NCBI GenBank assembly: GCA_017504995.1
Contig: JAFVQC010000048.1
Location: forward strand, 1-58,945
Direction: 5' to 3'
Length of the DNA stretch: 58,945 bases
From: Clostridia bacterium
GTDB lineage: Bacteria > Bacillota > Clostridia > Oscillospirales > CAG-272
Both the position numbers and the translations under genes were made by a program. Positions within the stretch are counted from its first letter, which is position 1. Every line of letters begins with the position of its first letter. Of the stretch, positions 33,832-42,079 are shown piece after piece. The notes under the pieces were generated by a model. The model saw only the letters and a program-made list of their open reading frames with translations, had not been told where the DNA came from and ran no database searches.

Positions 33832-35094
33832 ATGAGTTCAAAAATCAAAGCCCTTCTTTCTGCGGAAAATAAATCGAAGGTACTCAATCTGATTTACAGT
33901 ATTGGAGCTGCCGCTATTTTCAATATGGTGATTCAGCTTTTGGTGTATCCGTATTTTGAGAGACGGCTGGGATCGGATCGGTATGGCGTGGCGCTTTCCG
34001 TTCTTTCGTTGATCGCCATAACCGCGGGCACTTGCGGTTATGCGGTGAATTGCTCTCGTTTGCTCGGCGTGGAAAAGGGGCGTACCGATAACGGAGATTA
34101 CAATCTGATCCTCTTGTTTATGGGGATTTTGGGAAGTATTATCGGTATTTCCTATCTGTTCTATCTCCAGATCGCGACCCCTCTTTCGATTTTGCTCTAC
34201 GTTGCGCTGATGTTTACCACCATGCTCCGATATTATGCGGAAGTGGAATTTCGTATCAGTACGAACTTTTTCCGCTATATGGTTTATTACGTTTTGATTT
34301 CGGTGGGCTATGCGGCAGGCTTGCTTCTGTTTCGGGTTTCGGGTCAATGGATGTTGACGTTGATTTTGGGCGAGACTCTTGCGTTTTTATACGTTTGCTT
34401 TTGCGGTACGATCTTTCGTCCTCCCTTTTTCAAACGAACCAAACATCTTGTTCCGATCCTTTCCAGTATAGGCTTTGTTTTTCTTTCTGCCTTTATTGAC
34501 AATATTACGCTTCACGCAGACCGTATTCTTTTACTTGCCATTACGGGAGACGGTACGGCGGTTACGACCTATTATATTGCTTCGTTGGTGGGAAAGATCA
34601 TTTCTATGCTGACGCTTCCGATCAACGCCATTATTATCAGCTATTTGGTTCGCTATCGCGGCGGATTGACGGCAAAGATCTGGACGGTGATCGTCGGCGC
34701 GGCAGGAATATTCGGTGTGATTGGCTTTGGCGGTTGTATGTTGGTTTCTCCCATTTTGATCCGTATTCTCTATCCCGACAACGTGGGGGAGGCGATGCAA
34801 TATCTGATGCCTGCCATTCTCGGACAGATTTTCTATTTTGTATCGGGTGTATTGATGATGGTTTTGCTCCGCTTCAAGGGAGAGAAAAAGCAATTTTTCT
34901 TCAACGGCGCGTATGCCGTGGAGTTCTTTGCCTGCGTGGCGGTGGGAACGGTGCTGGGGGGATTGAGTGGCTTCGTCTGGTCGATCCTCATAGCCAACGC
35001 CTTGCGCTTTGTCGCCGCGGTGGCGTGGGGCTTCCTCGGCAAGAAAAAGGACGAGATCCCCATGGTGACGGAGGAATCATCGGGAAACGAGTAA
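33832..35094 (+). CDS. Polysaccharide flippase (MATE-like, Wzx type)
   Basis: A 420-residue membrane protein with about 12 hydrophobic segments and the flippase opening YSIGAAAIFNMVIQLLVYPYFERRLGSDRYGVALS. It belongs to the MOP (PST/MATE-like) superfamily that flips lipid-linked oligosaccharides across the membrane. AAGGAAAGGAG lies 18 bases before ATG 33832, an unusually long gap holding the palindrome ACGGTAACCGT (33819-33829). With the divergent GT2, GT87 and acyltransferase genes it forms a small surface-glycan locus; no polymerase is visible. Confidence 0.88.
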   Translation: MSSKIKALLSAENKSKVLNLIYSIGAAAIFNMVIQLLVYPYFERRLGSDRYGVALSVLSLIAITAGTCGYAVNCSRLLGVEKGRTDNGDYNLILLFMGILGSIIGISYLFYLQIATPLSILLYVALMFTTMLRYYAEVEFRISTNFFRYMVYYVLISVGYAAGLLLFRVSGQWMLTLILGETLAFLYVCFCGTIFRPPFFKRTKHLVPILSSIGFVFLSAFIDNITLHADRILLLAITGDGTAVTTYYIASLVGKIISMLTLPINAIIISYLVRYRGGLTAKIWTVIVGAAGIFGVIGFGGCMLVSPILIRILYPDNVGEAMQYLMPAILGQIFYFVSGVLMMVLLRFKGEKKQFFFNGAYAVEFFACVAVGTVLGGLSGFVWSILIANALRFVAAVAWGFLGKKKDEIPMVTEESSGNE

Positions 35095-35178
35095 CGAATA
35101 AAAAATTCATTTGTGTTTGGAATTAAAAAATATTGTTCATCGCCTCGCCGTTTGATTGCGGTCGACCTTTGTTTCTTT

Positions 35179-35311
35179 CGGGTCGCCGAGGACGTCGACC
35201 CCTACGAGATTCAAAAAAATGACCGGACACCGTTCTTTTGAAACAAAGGGCGAGCCGAAGAACAATAAAATTCTTGTAAAACCCGTAGGGGTCGACGTCC
35301 TCGGCGACCCG
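35179..35311. repeat. Palindrome-armed MITE-like element, copy B
   Basis: This 133-bp copy has perfect 28-bp terminal inverted repeats (35179-35206 and 35284-35311). Each arm is a hairpin GGGTCG...CGACCC plus CTAC. Relative to copy A the hairpin stems differ at paired positions (GGACCG/CGGTCC becomes GGGTCG/CGACCC). The core block around CGGACACC is shared with copy A, as is the right flank AAATTTCCGCAA. Confidence 0.8.
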
Positions 35312-35364
35312 TAAAAACAAATAAATTTCCGCAATCAATCGGCGAGGCGATAAAATCATTTTTG

Positions 35365-35733
35365 CAAGAATTTTCTTTTTGCTTACTTTTTCTTTTTTGA
35401 AAGAAGAAAGCAAAGGGGGATTGAGAATAAACAAAAAATCGCAAAACAAGGAATACAAAACAAATCTCTGCAAGAATTTTCTTTTTGCTTGCTTTTTCTT
35501 TTTTAAAAGAAGAAAGCAAAGGGGAATTGAGAAGAAACAAAAGATCGCAAAACAAGGAAAACAAAACAAATCCCTGTAAAAATTTTCTTTTTGCTTGCTT
35601 TTTCTTTTTTAAAAGAAGAAAGCAAAGGGGAATTGAGAAGAAACAAAAGATCGCAAAACAAGGAAAACAAAACAAATCCCTGCAAGAATTTTCTTTTTGC
35701 TTACTTTTTCTTTTTTAAAAGAAAAAGTAAGGC
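35365..35733. repeat. 106-bp tandem repeat, about 3.5 copies
   Basis: Period 106 is exact: the AATTTTC landmark recurs at 35369, 35475, 35581 and 35687. Copies 2 and 3 are almost identical and copy 1 is diverged. The partial fourth copy ends in a perfect hairpin CTTACTTTTTCTTTT/AAAGAAAAAGTAAG just before mreC. Frames within it are low-complexity and not genes. Confidence 0.9.
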
Positions 35734-35763
35734 GCGTCCTCATATCATAGAAAGGAGGTCAAC

Positions 35764-36606
35764 ATGAAATTTCTCAAATCAAAGCTTTTTCTGATTTGCG
35801 TGGCACTGGTTGCGGCGGTGATCGTGGTCACGGCGCTTTTTGCGGCGTTTGGGATCACAGGACCCGTGCGAAGTGTGCTTCAAACGGCGGCAAAGCCCTT
35901 TGAATGGTGCGGCGCAAAGGTGGCGGCGGCACTCAATGGATTCGTGTCGACCTTCCGTGACTATGACCGCGTTGCCGCCGAAAACGAAGCCCTTCGGGCA
36001 GCGCTTGACTCGATGGCGGAGGAAAGCTACGGCGCGGATTTGCTCAAAGAAGAAAACGAATGGCTCAAGGACTATCTCCATCTTGCCGAGGATCATCCCG
36101 AATTTGCTCTTACCGACGCGCGGATCATTGGGCGCGAGGCGGGAAATTATTCCACGGTCTTGACCTTGGATCGGGGGCGTGTGCACGGCATCAAAGAAAA
36201 AATGCCCGTTCTGACCGAGGACGGCGTGTACGGCTACGTCAAGGAAGTAGGTCTTGACTGGTGTCGGGTGGTGAGCATTCTGGAGACGGCAACCTCGGTG
36301 GGCGCGTATACCGACCGCGGCGGCGCGTTGGGCGTCGTTGAGGGAGACGCGGCGCTTCGCGGCGAGGGGAAATGCCGTATGACCTATATCGAATATACCG
36401 CCGATATTCGGGTGGGTGACCGCGTGTATACCGCAGGCGGTGTGGGAAGCCTGTATCCGTCGGGACTTTTGATCGGCGAGGTGGTTTCCATTGAAGCCGA
36501 TGAATCTCGCAATCTGGTGGCGATCATCGCGCCTGCCGCGGACTTTTCCGAACAGGACGGTGCTTCGCGTATGATGATCGTAAGCGGCTATGCGGAGGGA
36601 TCGTGA
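35764..36606 (+). CDS. mreC: Rod shape-determining protein MreC
   Basis: A 280-residue bitopic membrane protein: membrane helix at ~8-30, then a coiled coil (~60-105, AAENEALRAALDSMAEE...KEENEWLKDYL) and two beta-barrel domains with the family block GREAGNYSTVLTLDRGRVHGIKEKMPV. MreC scaffolds the elongation machinery (MreB, PBP2, RodA) and activates PBP2, so the cell is likely rod-shaped. AAAGGAGG precedes ATG 35764. mreB is not in the window. Confidence 0.95.
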   Translation: MKFLKSKLFLICVALVAAVIVVTALFAAFGITGPVRSVLQTAAKPFEWCGAKVAAALNGFVSTFRDYDRVAAENEALRAALDSMAEESYGADLLKEENEWLKDYLHLAEDHPEFALTDARIIGREAGNYSTVLTLDRGRVHGIKEKMPVLTEDGVYGYVKEVGLDWCRVVSILETATSVGAYTDRGGALGVVEGDAALRGEGKCRMTYIEYTADIRVGDRVYTAGGVGSLYPSGLLIGEVVSIEADESRNLVAIIAPAADFSEQDGASRMMIVSGYAEGS

Positions 36607-36607
36607 A

Positions 36608-37153
36608 ATGAGACGAAGAATCCGCAGAGATGGAGCGCCCATTCGCCCCGAACGAATCAAGCGGGTTGCCGTGTACGGACTGTTGCTTCTGTTTCTGGCG
36701 GCGGCGCAATGCTCCTTTTTTGCACAACTGAATTTCCTGCCCGCTGTTCCCGATCTGATCCTTTGCACCCTCGCGGCGGTTCTGCTGAGAGAAAGCGGCG
36801 GTGTGGCGGCGGTATTCGGCATCGCGGGAGGACTGCTTTTGGACGCCACGGGAGCAGTTGGCGTTTCGATCCGCCCGTTGTTTTATCTTGCGGTAGCGGC
36901 GCTTCTCGGCATCTTGGCGGAGAAAATGCTGCCGAGCATTTGGTCTTGGTTGCTTCTCATGCTTCCGGCCCTGCTCCTGCGCGGGCTATTTACCTTTTTG
37001 GAGCATATTTTATTTGTGAGAGCGTTTACGGCTTTTGCCGTCCTGCAGCGGGTGATCCTGCCCGAGCTGCTCCTGACGCTGCTCTTTGGAATTCCGCTGT
37101 ACGGCATCGTTTCTCTGTGCGCCCGTTTGGCGAAGGATCGGCACAGAGCGTAA
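36608..37153 (+). CDS. mreD: Rod shape-determining protein MreD
   Basis: A 181-residue membrane protein with five or six hydrophobic segments after an Arg-rich start. It contains the family region FLPAVPDLILCTLAAVLLRESGGVAAVFGIAGGLLLDA. ATG 36608 comes one base after the mreC stop, with GGAGG nine bases upstream inside mreC. An in-frame ATG at 36590 lacks an RBS. It works with MreC in cell elongation. Confidence 0.9.
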   Translation: MRRRIRRDGAPIRPERIKRVAVYGLLLLFLAAAQCSFFAQLNFLPAVPDLILCTLAAVLLRESGGVAAVFGIAGGLLLDATGAVGVSIRPLFYLAVAALLGILAEKMLPSIWSWLLLMLPALLLRGLFTFLEHILFVRAFTAFAVLQRVILPELLLTLLFGIPLYGIVSLCARLAKDRHRA

Positions 37154-37194
37154 CCGTTATTCCAAAATCCTGTAATTTTTGAAAGAGGAACTCT

Positions 37195-38241
37195 ATGAAC
37201 GCATTGAAATTTTCCCTTGATCCCGTAGGTGGAACGCTGACCGAGCGAGACGCCAAACGGTATTTTTCGATTTTTGGCTTTGCCGTATTTGCCCTTGTGG
37301 CAGGGCTGCAGCTGGGCGGCTTTTTGTTGTCCTATTTGGTTGGTCGGTTTGCGCCTTGGATCTTTTCCGACGCGTTGCTTTATCAAGTGATTTCCGTGAT
37401 CCCGCTGTACGGTATCGGTGTGCCCCTTTGCCTTTGGGTGCTTGCCCGTCTGCCGAAAGACAGCGTGCTTCCCGAAAAAATGGAAGGCAAGAGCGTGGTC
37501 AAGGGCTTCTGCGTGGCAGTAGCGTTGATGACCGTCGGAAATTACCTGAGCAATATCATCATTTCCTTTTTCGCGGCGGCGAAGGGAGAGATGCTGACCA
37601 ATCCCGTGGAAAGCATGACCGAGGGGAATGCTTGGTGGATCAATCTGATCTTCGTGGCGCTTCTGCCCGCGATTCTTGAGGAGCTGGTATTCCGTAAGCT
37701 TCTTTGCGATCGACTGCTTCCCTTGGGAGAGGGCTACGCCATCGTGCTGTCTGCGGCGGCGTTCGGCTTGGTACACGGAAACTTCTTTCAGTTTGCCTAC
37801 GCCTTTTTCCTTGGCGCGCTGTTCTCGCTGATCTACGTGAAAACAGGTAAGCTGATCTATTCCATTGTCTATCACTTTTTGATCAATCTGCTGGGCGGCG
37901 TGCTGATGGCGTGGCTCGCCCAGCGTCTTGCGCCCCTTCTGAACGAGGAGACGCTGAATCGCTTGATGGAGCTGATGTCCGCAGGTGACGCGGAGGCAGT
38001 ATCCGCGTTGATGGGTGAGTATTTGCAGCCCCTGACGATTCTGGCAGTCTATGAGATCGCCATGACCGTGATGGCGATCTGCGGTGTGATCTTCCTTGTC
38101 TCGGGTCTGAAAAAGACGCGCCTGCAACCGGGACTGCTTCCGCCGCCGAGAGAGGGACGGGTGGCAAACGTGTTCTGTAACGCGGGCGTTGCCGTTGCCA
38201 TCACCGCCTTTGCCGCGGTGTTCGTTTTGTCCGTGCTGTAA
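37195..38241 (+). CDS. CPBP-family intramembrane metalloprotease
   Basis: The protein has 348 residues and about eight membrane segments. The CPBP (Abi/Rce1-like) motifs are present: EELVFRKLL (EExxxR) near residue 162, LVHGNFFQFAYAFFLG (FxxxH-type) near 188, and SIVYHFLINLLGG. The family cleaves or processes membrane substrates, with roles from prenyl-protein cleavage to bacteriocin self-immunity. It follows mreD by 41 bases in the same direction. The substrate is unknown. Confidence 0.9.
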   Translation: MNALKFSLDPVGGTLTERDAKRYFSIFGFAVFALVAGLQLGGFLLSYLVGRFAPWIFSDALLYQVISVIPLYGIGVPLCLWVLARLPKDSVLPEKMEGKSVVKGFCVAVALMTVGNYLSNIIISFFAAAKGEMLTNPVESMTEGNAWWINLIFVALLPAILEELVFRKLLCDRLLPLGEGYAIVLSAAAFGLVHGNFFQFAYAFFLGALFSLIYVKTGKLIYSIVYHFLINLLGGVLMAWLAQRLAPLLNEETLNRLMELMSAGDAEAVSALMGEYLQPLTILAVYEIAMTVMAICGVIFLVSGLKKTRLQPGLLPPPREGRVANVFCNAGVAVAITAFAAVFVLSVL

Positions 38242-38259
38242 GACGGAAAAGGAGATCCT

Positions 38260-38892
38260 ATGAGCGAAAAAACAGAGCTTTTTGTGACGGTGAAGCAGGA
38301 AGCCCACGTGGAATTTGAGGAAAAGCGGTCGGTTTTCCTTGGTCACGCCATTCGAACCGATACCGAGGAAGAGGCGCAAGCCTTTGTCAAGCAAATCAAA
38401 AAGCAGTATCAGGATGCCACCCATAACGTGTTCGCGTATCTGATGCGCGGAGAGACGGTGGCGCGCTATTCCGACGACGGAGAACCACAGGGAACGGCGG
38501 GAATGCCCGTTCTGGACACCATTCGAAAAAGCGGCGTGCGAAACGTTTGCGTGGTGGTGACCCGTTATTTCGGAGGTACGCTGTTGGGCGCTGGAGGCTT
38601 GGTTCGCGCCTATTCCCACGCCGCGTCGCTGGCGCTGGAGGCGGCGGGGATCATTACCTACGAGCCCTATGTGGAGTACGAGCTTAGGTGCGGATATTCG
38701 GAATATCAAAAATATCAGGTGATTCTGGCGGCGGCGGGTGCGGTGATCGACGAGACCGAGTTCGGTGCGTCGGTTTGCGTGCGCTACGCTGTCAAACGGA
38801 CGGCGGGAGAAGCGCTTACGAAAAAGATCGTAGAATGCGGATACGGACGGGATCTGCCTGTGGAACGGGGGGAACGGTTTGACTATCGGTAA
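38260..38892 (+). CDS. yigZ: YigZ/IMPACT family protein
   Basis: A 210-residue cytoplasmic protein of the IMPACT/YigZ family. It has the hallmark blocks KSVFLGH-like KRSVFLGHAIRT, NVFAYLM, YSDDGEPQGTAGMPVLDTI and VVTRYFGGTLLGAGGLVRAYS. Distant relatives bind translation factors or GCN1; the bacterial role is not settled. A GGAG RBS precedes ATG 38260. Its end overlaps the next gene by 14 bases. Confidence 0.93.
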   Translation: MSEKTELFVTVKQEAHVEFEEKRSVFLGHAIRTDTEEEAQAFVKQIKKQYQDATHNVFAYLMRGETVARYSDDGEPQGTAGMPVLDTIRKSGVRNVCVVVTRYFGGTLLGAGGLVRAYSHAASLALEAAGIITYEPYVEYELRCGYSEYQKYQVILAAAGAVIDETEFGASVCVRYAVKRTAGEALTKKIVECGYGRDLPVERGERFDYR

Positions 38893-40411
38893 GCTGTTTG
38901 CAAGAACGACGGCATTTTTGCTTGCCGTCCTGCTTTGTGTTCTTGGTTGCTCCTGCTCTGAAAGGAATGACTATCCGCCCGAATTGACGGCAACGGACGG
39001 ACAAGGGGAGGCGCTCAGCTATCGCATCGTGATTCCTTCTGCTTGCTCGGCGGCGCTGAAGAATGCCGCAGACGGACTTGCCCTGCGGATAGCAGAGCAA
39101 ACGGGAGTGACGGCAACCGCGGTTTACGATACGGAGCCTTTGAGTGAACGGGTGAATGAGACCGAGATCCTTTTGGGTCTGACCAATCGTTCCGTGTCGA
39201 TGGAATCGATGAAAAGCCTGAAAAAGGACGATTATATTTGCCGTGTCGTCAATGGCGCGGTGGTGCTTGGCGGAAAGACCGACTCGGCAACGGTCGTTGC
39301 TGTCGAACGGTTTTGCCGAGAGATCCTTCCCGCCGCTACGGCGGAGCTGCTGATGAGTGAGGACGGCGGATTTTCTCTGTACGGAAGCTATCCTTACGAG
39401 AAGGTTCTTCTGAACGGCTTTGACCTGCACGAATATGGGATCGTTTGTCTCAACAACGCCTCGGAGGAATTGCTCCGTCTGGCAAGCTCGCTTCAAGGGG
39501 CGATTGCCGAAAAAAGCGGATACTGGCTGCGCGTGTCCTTGGAGGCAGATCGCGATAAGACGGGGAAGGGGATCTTTCTTGTGACGGAGAAATCTGAGGG
39601 CGGAAGCGTGTGCGCGCGCTTGATCCCCAACGCACAAGGCGTGACGCTTTGCGCGGAGGATTCTCTCGGAATTTCCGCAGCGGCACGGGAGCTGTTTTCT
39701 TTGTTGTTCGCGCCTGCGGATCAAGGCGTTTGCTCGGCAGTACTTTCCTCGACTCGGGAATGTTCCTACGAGGGAGGCTCCCATCGGCTGGCGTTCGTGC
39801 GCGGTGACGGGTGGTTGACCCAAGCCACGCCGATTGCGGTTACGAGTCAGCTGCAAACGATTTTATCCGAATACTCACCCGATGCGGTGCTTTTTGGCGT
39901 TGCCCCCGCGGAGCGAATGGAATATGTGCAAATGGGGCTGTACGGTTACCAAACCTCGGCGCTTTCCTTGGATGCGGCGCATGCGGTTATCGTTGGCAAA
40001 AAGCAGAGCAGCGTAGAGCTTGTATGGGCAGATCGTGACGGCGAGAGTGGTCTTGCGCGATCGGTATGCCGCGTGGGATCGGAGCGAGATGGGTTCTGGC
40101 TTTTGCAATTGAGTGGAAGGCTTACGAAAAATTGCGAGGTGACGCTTCCGTCGCTTTTGACCGATACGGAGCTTCCCGTTTTGATTTTGGCGCAGGTAAC
40201 AGAGGTTGGCGGTGCGCTGTCATTTTCCGATTTGGCGCAAAGGGAATTTGGGAGGTTGATAGAGCAAACCGATGAGACGGACGGCGCTTGCGCGAGATTT
40301 TCTTGCTATGGAACACAAAACGCGTTTTCGGTTTTAGAGAGCGTGACCGATCACAGTATTAGCTATCGGGAATTGGAGATCCGCAGAAGATCGTTGTTTC
40401 TCGGAAAATAA
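38879..40411 (+). CDS. Secreted lipoprotein of unknown function, 510 aa
   Basis: I do not recognise a named family. The protein starts at TTG 38879 behind GGGGGGAA. The signal peptide ends at LGCSC, so lipidation at Cys ~24 is likely. The mature part begins with a beta-alpha region, SYRIVIPSACS...NETEILLGLTNRSVSMESM...YICRVVNGAVVLGGKTDSATVVAVERF, which looks like the N-terminal domain placed before catalytic domains in some secreted glycosidase-like proteins. The second half (VRGDGWLTQATPIAV...) may be phosphatase- or nuclease-like but is too weak to name. It is translationally coupled to yigZ by a 14-base overlap. Confidence 0.75.
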   Translation: MTIGKLFARTTAFLLAVLLCVLGCSCSERNDYPPELTATDGQGEALSYRIVIPSACSAALKNAADGLALRIAEQTGVTATAVYDTEPLSERVNETEILLGLTNRSVSMESMKSLKKDDYICRVVNGAVVLGGKTDSATVVAVERFCREILPAATAELLMSEDGGFSLYGSYPYEKVLLNGFDLHEYGIVCLNNASEELLRLASSLQGAIAEKSGYWLRVSLEADRDKTGKGIFLVTEKSEGGSVCARLIPNAQGVTLCAEDSLGISAAARELFSLLFAPADQGVCSAVLSSTRECSYEGGSHRLAFVRGDGWLTQATPIAVTSQLQTILSEYSPDAVLFGVAPAERMEYVQMGLYGYQTSALSLDAAHAVIVGKKQSSVELVWADRDGESGLARSVCRVGSERDGFWLLQLSGRLTKNCEVTLPSLLTDTELPVLILAQVTEVGGALSFSDLAQREFGRLIEQTDETDGACARFSCYGTQNAFSVLESVTDHSISYRELEIRRRSLFLGK

Positions 40412-40459
40412 CGCAACGCAAAAACAGAGAAAAAATAATTAAAAATTTTTCAAAACCCC

Positions 40460-40488
40460 TTGAAAAAAGCAAAAAGATGTGTTATAAT
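40460..40488 (+). promoter_or_regulatory. Promoter of tRNA-Trp
   Basis: TTGAAA (40460-40465), 17-bp spacer, TATAAT (40483-40488) with an extended TG, 15 bases before the tRNA. Confidence 0.9.
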
Positions 40489-40503
40489 AATGCGGTATGG
40501 TAT

Positions 40504-40579
40504 AGGGGTATAGCTCAGCTGGTAGAGTACCGGTCTCCAAAACCGTGGGTCGCGGGTTCGAATCCTCCTGCCCCTGCCA
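40504..40579 (+). tRNA. tRNA-Trp (anticodon CCA)
   Basis: 76 bases with encoded CCA. The acceptor stem is AGGGGTA/TGCCCCT with one G-T pair. The anticodon loop CTCCAAA gives CCA for UGG. The T stem GCGGG/CCTCC has one C-C mismatch and the first anticodon-stem pair is C-T, so the fold is slightly irregular. A strong terminator follows at 40582. Confidence 0.92.
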
Positions 40580-40581
40580 AC

Positions 40582-40621
40582 AAAAAACGCACTTTTGTCT
40601 ACCGACAAAGGTGCGTTTTTT
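40582..40621 (+). terminator. Terminator after tRNA-Trp
   Basis: An 18-bp stem (40582-40599 and 40604-40621, one wobble) ending in six T. Confidence 0.9.
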
Positions 40622-40626
40622 GAACT

Positions 40627-40800
40627 AAGTGTTCCGCTTGCACGGAACGTGAAGTATGCTTCGCAAGTGAAGCGCACTTCGTGCGTGAAGTGTGCCTTCG
40701 GCACGATATGCGGAACACTTAACTTCACTTTGCGCCATCGGCGCAATACTTCACTTGGGCGATAGTCCAAACTTCACTGCGGCTTGCCGCAACTTCACTA
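40627..40800. repeat. Hairpin array upstream of the four-helix-bundle gene
   Basis: A chain of short hairpins with different stems (for example CGCAC/GTGCG, GTGCC/GGCAC, TTGCGC/GCGCAA, TGCGGC/GCCGCA) is separated by the spacer AACTTCACT or its complement AGTGAAGT. Stems vary while spacer and length stay constant. No gene lies within it. Confidence 0.8.
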
Positions 40801-40829
40801 TTGAAATATTTGTAAGCATATGATATAAT
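40801..40829 (+). promoter_or_regulatory. Promoter of the four-helix-bundle gene
   Basis: TTGAAA (40801-40806), 17-bp spacer, TATAAT (40824-40829), TG extended, directly after the hairpin array. Confidence 0.8.
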
Positions 40830-40853
40830 ATACTTGAAAGTGAGGTGTATATA

Positions 40854-41204
40854 ATGTCCGAATCCAAACTCCGCTCACAATCCATGGACTTTGCCGTTCA
40901 AATCATAAATCTTGTAAAATCCTTAAAGGAAAAACGCGAATCCATAATATCTAACCAGATCGGCAGAAGTGGCACCTCTATTGGCGCAAACATCCGTGAG
41001 GCACAGTATGCTCACGGTAAGGCGGATTTTATTGCAAAATTGCAAATCGCACTCAAGGAAGCAAACGAAACAGGATATTGGTTAGGGTTATTGTATAAGA
41101 CAAATTACATTACGGAAAGCGAATACAAAACGCTTGATTCCGCTTGCACGAGTATAAGGGTGATGCTGATATCTTCTATCAATACAGCAAAGGAGAGACA
41201 ATAG
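40854..41204 (+). CDS. Four-helix-bundle protein (S23/Avd-like)
   Basis: A 116-residue all-helical protein of the family first seen in intervening sequences of 23S rRNA and related to the Avd accessory protein of diversity-generating retroelements. The hallmark SNQIGRSGTSIGANIREAQYAHGKADFIAKLQIALKEANETGYWL is complete (residues ~41-84), and the usual end SSINTAKERQ is present. ATG 40854 has GAGGTG six bases upstream. The protein probably forms a basic pentamer that binds nucleic acid (family knowledge). It is not in an rRNA gene here and no reverse transcriptase is nearby; hairpin arrays lie on both sides. Confidence 0.93.
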   Translation: MSESKLRSQSMDFAVQIINLVKSLKEKRESIISNQIGRSGTSIGANIREAQYAHGKADFIAKLQIALKEANETGYWLGLLYKTNYITESEYKTLDSACTSIRVMLISSINTAKERQ

Positions 41205-41217
41205 TGTTTACTTTCTG

Positions 41218-41312
41218 TTTGTATATCATCACGCGTTAGCGTGTATTTTCCTGCGGCTTGATGAAATACCGCAACAAGTTGCGGATAACATCCACGCCTT
41301 CGGCGTGATTGT
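41218..41312. repeat. Hairpin array downstream of the four-helix-bundle gene
   Basis: Hairpins ACGC/GCGT, CGCAAC/GTTGCG and ACGCCTTCGGCGT are joined by spacers resembling GATGATATAC. The block from TATATCATC to GATGAAATAC (41222-41270) is nearly the same as 56962-57013 in the array behind tRNA-Glu. Confidence 0.8.
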
Positions 41313-41324
41313 TTACCAAGCCGC

Positions 41325-41353
41325 TTGAAATATTCACTGATTTGTGGTACAAT
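41325..41353 (+). promoter_or_regulatory. Promoter of the GRAM-domain gene
   Basis: TTGAAA (41325-41330), 17-bp spacer, TACAAT (41348-41353) with TGG. Its first ten bases TTGAAATATT repeat those at 40801-40810 on the other side of the cassette. Confidence 0.8.
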
Positions 41354-41381
41354 AAAAAATAAATCTTTTAAGGAGAAAAAT

Positions 41382-41858
41382 ATGACATACAAAAACGGAA
41401 TAAAAGAATATGCGCTTGCAGGAGTAATGTTCGGAGTTCCAATGGGAATTCTGTTCGGTCTTATGCATCTTAGTTTGATACTTGGAATACTCACAGGATT
41501 TTTGTGTGGATTCCTTTTTGCATTGTTGATGTTCCTTTTTATTAAATATCAAGAAAAAAAGTTTGATAAAAAGCGCACTGAAATCGCAAAAGAAAGAAAA
41601 ATAATTTGTGATGGTGGAGCAACTATCAACGGAAATGGTGGTTGGATGTTTTTCACAGAGAATGGCATTGAATTCTATCCTCACAAGATAAACTTTTCAA
41701 CAAAAGAAATTGTAATACCGACGAATACAATAGAATCGGTGAAAACCAATAAAAATCAAATTTTAGTTAGTACAAATGGCAAAGCCGTTGCAATAGTTGT
41801 TTCTCGCAACAAGGAGTGGAAAAAGCAAATCGAAGGTGCTTTGACGGTGCTTAATTGA
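41382..41858 (+). CDS. Membrane protein with GRAM-like domain
   Basis: The protein has 158 residues from ATG 41382 (AAGGAG seven bases upstream). Two adjacent hydrophobic segments (~8-55) are followed by a basic linker and a ~75-residue beta-rich domain, GWMFFTENGIEFYPHKINFSTKEIVIPTNTIESVKTNKNQILVSTNGKAVAIVVS, which fits a bacterial PH/GRAM domain. The coding DNA is visibly more AT-rich than neighbours such as yegS-like or pfkA, consistent with transfer. It sits in the accessory patch after tRNA-Trp. Function unknown. Confidence 0.75.
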   Translation: MTYKNGIKEYALAGVMFGVPMGILFGLMHLSLILGILTGFLCGFLFALLMFLFIKYQEKKFDKKRTEIAKERKIICDGGATINGNGGWMFFTENGIEFYPHKINFSTKEIVIPTNTIESVKTNKNQILVSTNGKAVAIVVSRNKEWKKQIEGALTVLN

Positions 41859-42023
41859 AAACAAGTACATAGTTTCGTTTGCAAGCAAGGAGTGGTCCAT
41901 CGGAAGATAGCGGCGGGGTGCAGCTCCCATCCTCGCCAAGGGATAAGTGTACCCCCACAGCAAAAAAACGCGGACTGTTTTTGTACAATAGTCCTATATG
42001 GATCTATTTTGTAGTGGCATCAC

Positions 42024-42061
42024 AAAAATCGACAAGTTTCGACAGAAGCTTGTCGATTTTT
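42024..42061 (+). terminator. Terminator-like hairpin in the accessory patch
   Basis: Stem AAAAATCGACAAG/CTTGTCGATTTTT (42024-42036 and 42049-42061), 160 bases after the GRAM-domain gene. The sequence 41859-42023 before it shows no supportable gene. Confidence 0.7.
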
Positions 42062-42079
42062 ACTTTCCCGTATATCTTG

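Noticed and set aside
35379..35718. Small Phe/Lys-rich frames in the 106-bp array
   Set aside because: They are low-complexity, occur on both strands in several frames, and follow the repeat period rather than codon use.
40854..41204. Diversity-generating retroelement
   Set aside because: Avd-like proteins belong to such systems, but there is no reverse transcriptase, template repeat or variable repeat in the window.
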